Of a stretch of DNA of 64,000 nt, positions 61,834 to 64,000 are shown in pieces. Origin of the DNA: VRUE01 sp963718755 (GTDB lineage Bacteria > Actinomycetota > Thermoleophilia > Solirubrobacterales > 70-9). The first letter of the stretch is position 1. Each line of letters opens with the position of its first letter. The DNA lies in the NCBI GenBank assembly GCA_963718755.1, contig OY970376.1:496001-560000 (forward strand), read 5' to 3'. The notes under the pieces are model-generated. The model saw only the letters and a list, made by a program, of their open reading frames with translations. It was not told the DNA's origin and did no database searches. The position numbers were made by a program, and so were the translations under genes.

Positions 61834-63737
61834 TCCCTGCCAACGGCCTCGACCTCCGCTTCGGCCGTCTCCCATTGTTCGATCAGGTCGGCGACGGCCT
61901 GCCTCGCGGCGGCGTGGCGCGCTTCCGCTCGCTCGGCTCGCCCCGGGCTCGACCAGGCTTCCGGATCCGCGAGCTCCTCCTCCAGCGCGCGCAGGTCGGC
62001 CTCCGCGCGCTCGATCTGCTCGGCCAGTCGGCCGGCCCTCCGCACCGCCTTCTTGGCCGCGCGCCCGGCGTTGCGACCATCGGCTGAAGCAGGCGCGGAT
62101 TTCTCGCCCTGCACCACCGTCTCTGTCGCGGCTTCCCTTTCGTCGCGCTCGCGCTGGTAGGTGGCCCAGCCGCTCGCGTAGCTGCGCAGCTCGCCGTCCT
62201 CGCAGACGAGCGTGCGGGTGCCGACCGCCTCCAGCAGGGCGCGGTCGTGGGAGACGAGGATCACCGACCCTTCGAAGGCAGAGAGGGCGTCCTCGAGCGC
62301 CTCGCGGCTCTCCAGGTCGAGGTGGTTGGTCGGCTCGTCGAGGATCAGGACGTTGGCGCCGGAGGCGACCAGGATCGCCAGCGAGAGCCGCCGCTGCTCG
62401 CCGCCGGAGATATCGCCGAGTTGCTTCTGGGCATCGCTGCCGGAGAAGAGGAAGTTGCCGAGCAGGTCGCGTGCCCTCTGGCCGCTGAGCCCGGTCCCCC
62501 GCTGCGCGGCGTCGAGCACGGTCCCCTCCCCCGCGGCGGTGTCGGCGTGCTGGGAGAGATAGCCGACTTTGACGTTGTGACCGAGCCGCACGGAGCCTGC
62601 GGCCGGCTCACGCTGCCCGGCGAGCGTCTCGATCAGCGTCGTCTTCCCCGACCCGTTGGGCCCAACCAGGACGACGTGTTCGCCGCGCTCGACTTCGACC
62701 CGGGCGTCGGCGAGCAGGGTCCGGCCCGGGACCTCGATAGTCGCCCCGACCAGCTTGAGCACGGTCCTCCCGGGCCGCTCGGGCTGGATGAAGGAGAAGC
62801 GCAGGTTGCGGCGGTCGCGCTGCTCGGCCTCGACCCCGTCGCGCTTGATCTTGTCGATCTGCTTCAGCCGCGACTGGGCCTGGCGCGCCTTCGTCGCCTT
62901 GTAGCGGAAGCGCTCGACGAAGCGCTCCATGCGGGCGATCTCGGCCTCCTGCCGCTCGATCGCCTTGCCGCGGGCGATCTCGCGAGCCGCCTGCTCCTTG
63001 CGCCAAGCGTGCCAGGGCCCGGCGAAGAAGCGGGCCTTCTTCGCCTCCAGCTCGAGCACCGAGGTGCCGACCGCCTCGAGGAACCAGCGATCGTGGGCGA
63101 CGAGGACGACAGCGGCGTCGAGGTCGCGCAGGTAGCGCTCGAGCCACTCCAGCGAGGGAATGTCGAGGTGGTTGGTCGGCTCGTCTAGCAGCAGCAGGTC
63201 CGGTCGGGTCGCCAGCGCCCGCGCCAGCGAGGCCCGGGTCAGCTCGCCGCCCGAGAAGGTCGAAAGCGAGCGCTCGGCCTCCTCGCCGCCGAAGCCGAGG
63301 CCGCGCAGGACGGAGAGGACGCCATCGCGCCAGCGGTAGCCGCCACCGTGCTCGAGCAGCTGCTGGGCGGCAGCGTAGGCGTTCAGCGTGTCCTCCCCGG
63401 TCTCCCCAGCGGACATCGCTGCCTCGAGCCGCTCCAGCTCTGCCTCCGTTTGCAGCATCTCGGTGCGGCCGGAGAAGACGTACTCGCCCAAAGAGATCTC
63501 TGTCTGCCGCGGCGGCCGCTGGTCGTGCAGGGCAACGCGCGCGCCTTTCTGCAGGACGAGACTGCCCGCATCGGGCGACAACTCCCCGGCCAGCAGCCGC
63601 AGCAGCGTCGACTTGCCGGCGCCGTTGCGGCCCGACAGGGTCATCCGCTCGCGCGGCTCGAGCTTGAAGGAGACGCCGGCGAACAAGAGCTGGCCACCCA
63701 TGTGGACGTCGAGACTGGTTGCGGTTGCGATTGCCAT
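61830..63737 (-). CDS. ABC-F family ATPase
   Basis: 635 residues with two nucleotide-binding domains and no membrane helices. First domain: LSGRNGAGKSTLLRLL, STFSGGELTRASLARAL, LLLLDEPTNHLDIPSLEW. Second: VGPNGSGKTTLIETL, ISGGEQRRLSLAIL, VLILDEPTNHLDLESRE. The inter-domain linker (RMERFVERFRYKATKARQAQSR) is the ABC-F P-site linker. The charged C-terminal coiled coil (EQIERAEADLRALEEELAD) fits Uup/EttA-like proteins. It acts on the ribosome. ATG (MAIATATSLDVHMGG) chosen over a longer frame. Confidence 0.93.
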   Translation of the reverse strand: MAIATATSLDVHMGGQLLFAGVSFKLEPRERMTLSGRNGAGKSTLLRLLAGELSPDAGSLVLQKGARVALHDQRPPRQTEISLGEYVFSGRTEMLQTEAELERLEAAMSAGETGEDTLNAYAAAQQLLEHGGGYRWRDGVLSVLRGLGFGGEEAERSLSTFSGGELTRASLARALATRPDLLLLDEPTNHLDIPSLEWLERYLRDLDAAVVLVAHDRWFLEAVGTSVLELEAKKARFFAGPWHAWRKEQAAREIARGKAIERQEAEIARMERFVERFRYKATKARQAQSRLKQIDKIKRDGVEAEQRDRRNLRFSFIQPERPGRTVLKLVGATIEVPGRTLLADARVEVERGEHVVLVGPNGSGKTTLIETLAGQREPAAGSVRLGHNVKVGYLSQHADTAAGEGTVLDAAQRGTGLSGQRARDLLGNFLFSGSDAQKQLGDISGGEQRRLSLAILVASGANVLILDEPTNHLDLESREALEDALSAFEGSVILVSHDRALLEAVGTRTLVCEDGELRSYASGWATYQRERDEREAATETVVQGEKSAPASADGRNAGRAAKKAVRRAGRLAEQIERAEADLRALEEELADPEAWSSPGRAERAEARHAAARQAVADLIEQWETAEAEVEAVGRD

Positions 63738-63782
63738 CACGCCCAGAATGCCGATTGGCAAGCCCCCGCGTAACCTCAGACG

Positions 63783-64000
63783 ATGGAGCGAGATGAGCTG
63801 CGGGCGATTCAAGCGCCGCTGAAGGAGCGCTACGAGGAGGAGCCGCAGGCCGCTCTCGTCACGCTGAAGGCGAGCGGCAGCCTCGGCGAAGGCGTCTCGT
63901 GCTCGGTCGACACCGGCCGGGCGCTGGCGGAGGCGGGCCTGCACCCGGCTTCCGGCGGCGACGGGACCCAGCTCTGCTCGGGCGACATGCTGCTCGAGGC
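63783..64000 (+). CDS. OsmC/Ohr-family protein, N-terminal part (cut by window edge)
   Basis: The window ends inside this gene. The first 72 codons read MERDELRAIQAPLKERYEEE then ALVTLKASGSLGEGVSCSVD and HPASGGDGTQLCSGDMLLEA. The SGGDGTQLCSGDMLLEA segment carries the first conserved cysteine of the OsmC/Ohr family, which reduces organic peroxides with thiols. The second cysteine lies outside. Divergent from the ABC-F gene, with 45 bases between the starts. Confidence 0.8.
   Translation, partial: MERDELRAIQAPLKERYEEEPQAALVTLKASGSLGEGVSCSVDTGRALAEAGLHPASGGDGTQLCSGDMLLE

Overview
This window is high-GC bacterial chromosome, most likely an actinobacterium of the class Thermoleophilia (Solirubrobacterales type). 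The assignment is an inference from gene content. It carries a small secreted protein with the leader MIRKFKTLGLTLIAVF, very large secreted NHL/PD40-repeat proteins, an actinobacterial Rpf-type muralytic enzyme, a cytochrome c maturation system of the Ccm type and Tad-pilus-like genes. Coding density is high, many genes overlap by 4 bases (ATGA/GTGA), and GTG/TTG starts are common. I see no insertion sequence, phage, CRISPR array or rRNA.

Layout. 1-6.4 kb: rubredoxin (cut by the window edge) and alkB alkane hydroxylase, divergent from secG; ccmE-ccmF; a short-chain dehydrogenase; a GT2 glycosyltransferase. 6.5-9.9 kb: a ~1000-residue secreted protein divergent from a small winged-helix regulator. 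9.9-16 kb: tRNA-Gly(CCC), ccmG-ccmH, argS with a degenerate P-loop protein, a metallophosphoesterase, and an acidic lipoprotein coupled to a Ser/Thr kinase. 16-25.4 kb: two giant secreted proteins in one operon, a small secreted protein, and a tandem two-domain TetR regulator. 25.6-31.3 kb: tgt and the glycolytic operon gap-pgk-tpiA-gpmI. 31.4-37.2 kb: VOC protein, ABC-2 exporter, rapZ, uvrC and a divergent enoyl-CoA hydratase. 37.3-39.9 kb: cupredoxin lipoprotein, GT87-like membrane glycosyltransferase, MaoC dehydratase, cupin.

39.9-44 kb is an accessory island: TadE-like genes, a degenerate ParA/TadZ-like protein, two VapBC-type toxin-antitoxin pairs, and a three-domain protein joining a Tad-type N-terminus to a VanY-like peptidase and a lytic transglycosylase. 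Two genes of this island share a ~66-base leader directly upstream of their start codons.

44-57.4 kb is a phosphate block: an operon running PHP-glycosyltransferase fusion, ppk, DUF47, pit and two small membrane proteins; ppx; pstS-pstC-pstA-pstB-phoU; and an OmpR-type response regulator. Three places in this block have 11-base-period TTCAC/GTGAA repeats that look like Pho boxes: upstream of pstS, near the regulator gene, and upstream of the PHP-glycosyltransferase operon. Together they suggest one local phosphate-starvation regulon that includes an unusual PHP-glycosyltransferase.

57.6-64 kb: a small membrane protein, an HD-domain phosphohydrolase, an Rpf-like enzyme, purU (apparently frameshifted near its 5' end), a cytochrome P450 behind a clear palindromic operator, an ABC-F ATPase, and the start of an OsmC-family gene. 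Long inverted repeats (24-26 base arms) recur in intergenic spaces. Three of them share a core and may be an extragenic palindrome family.
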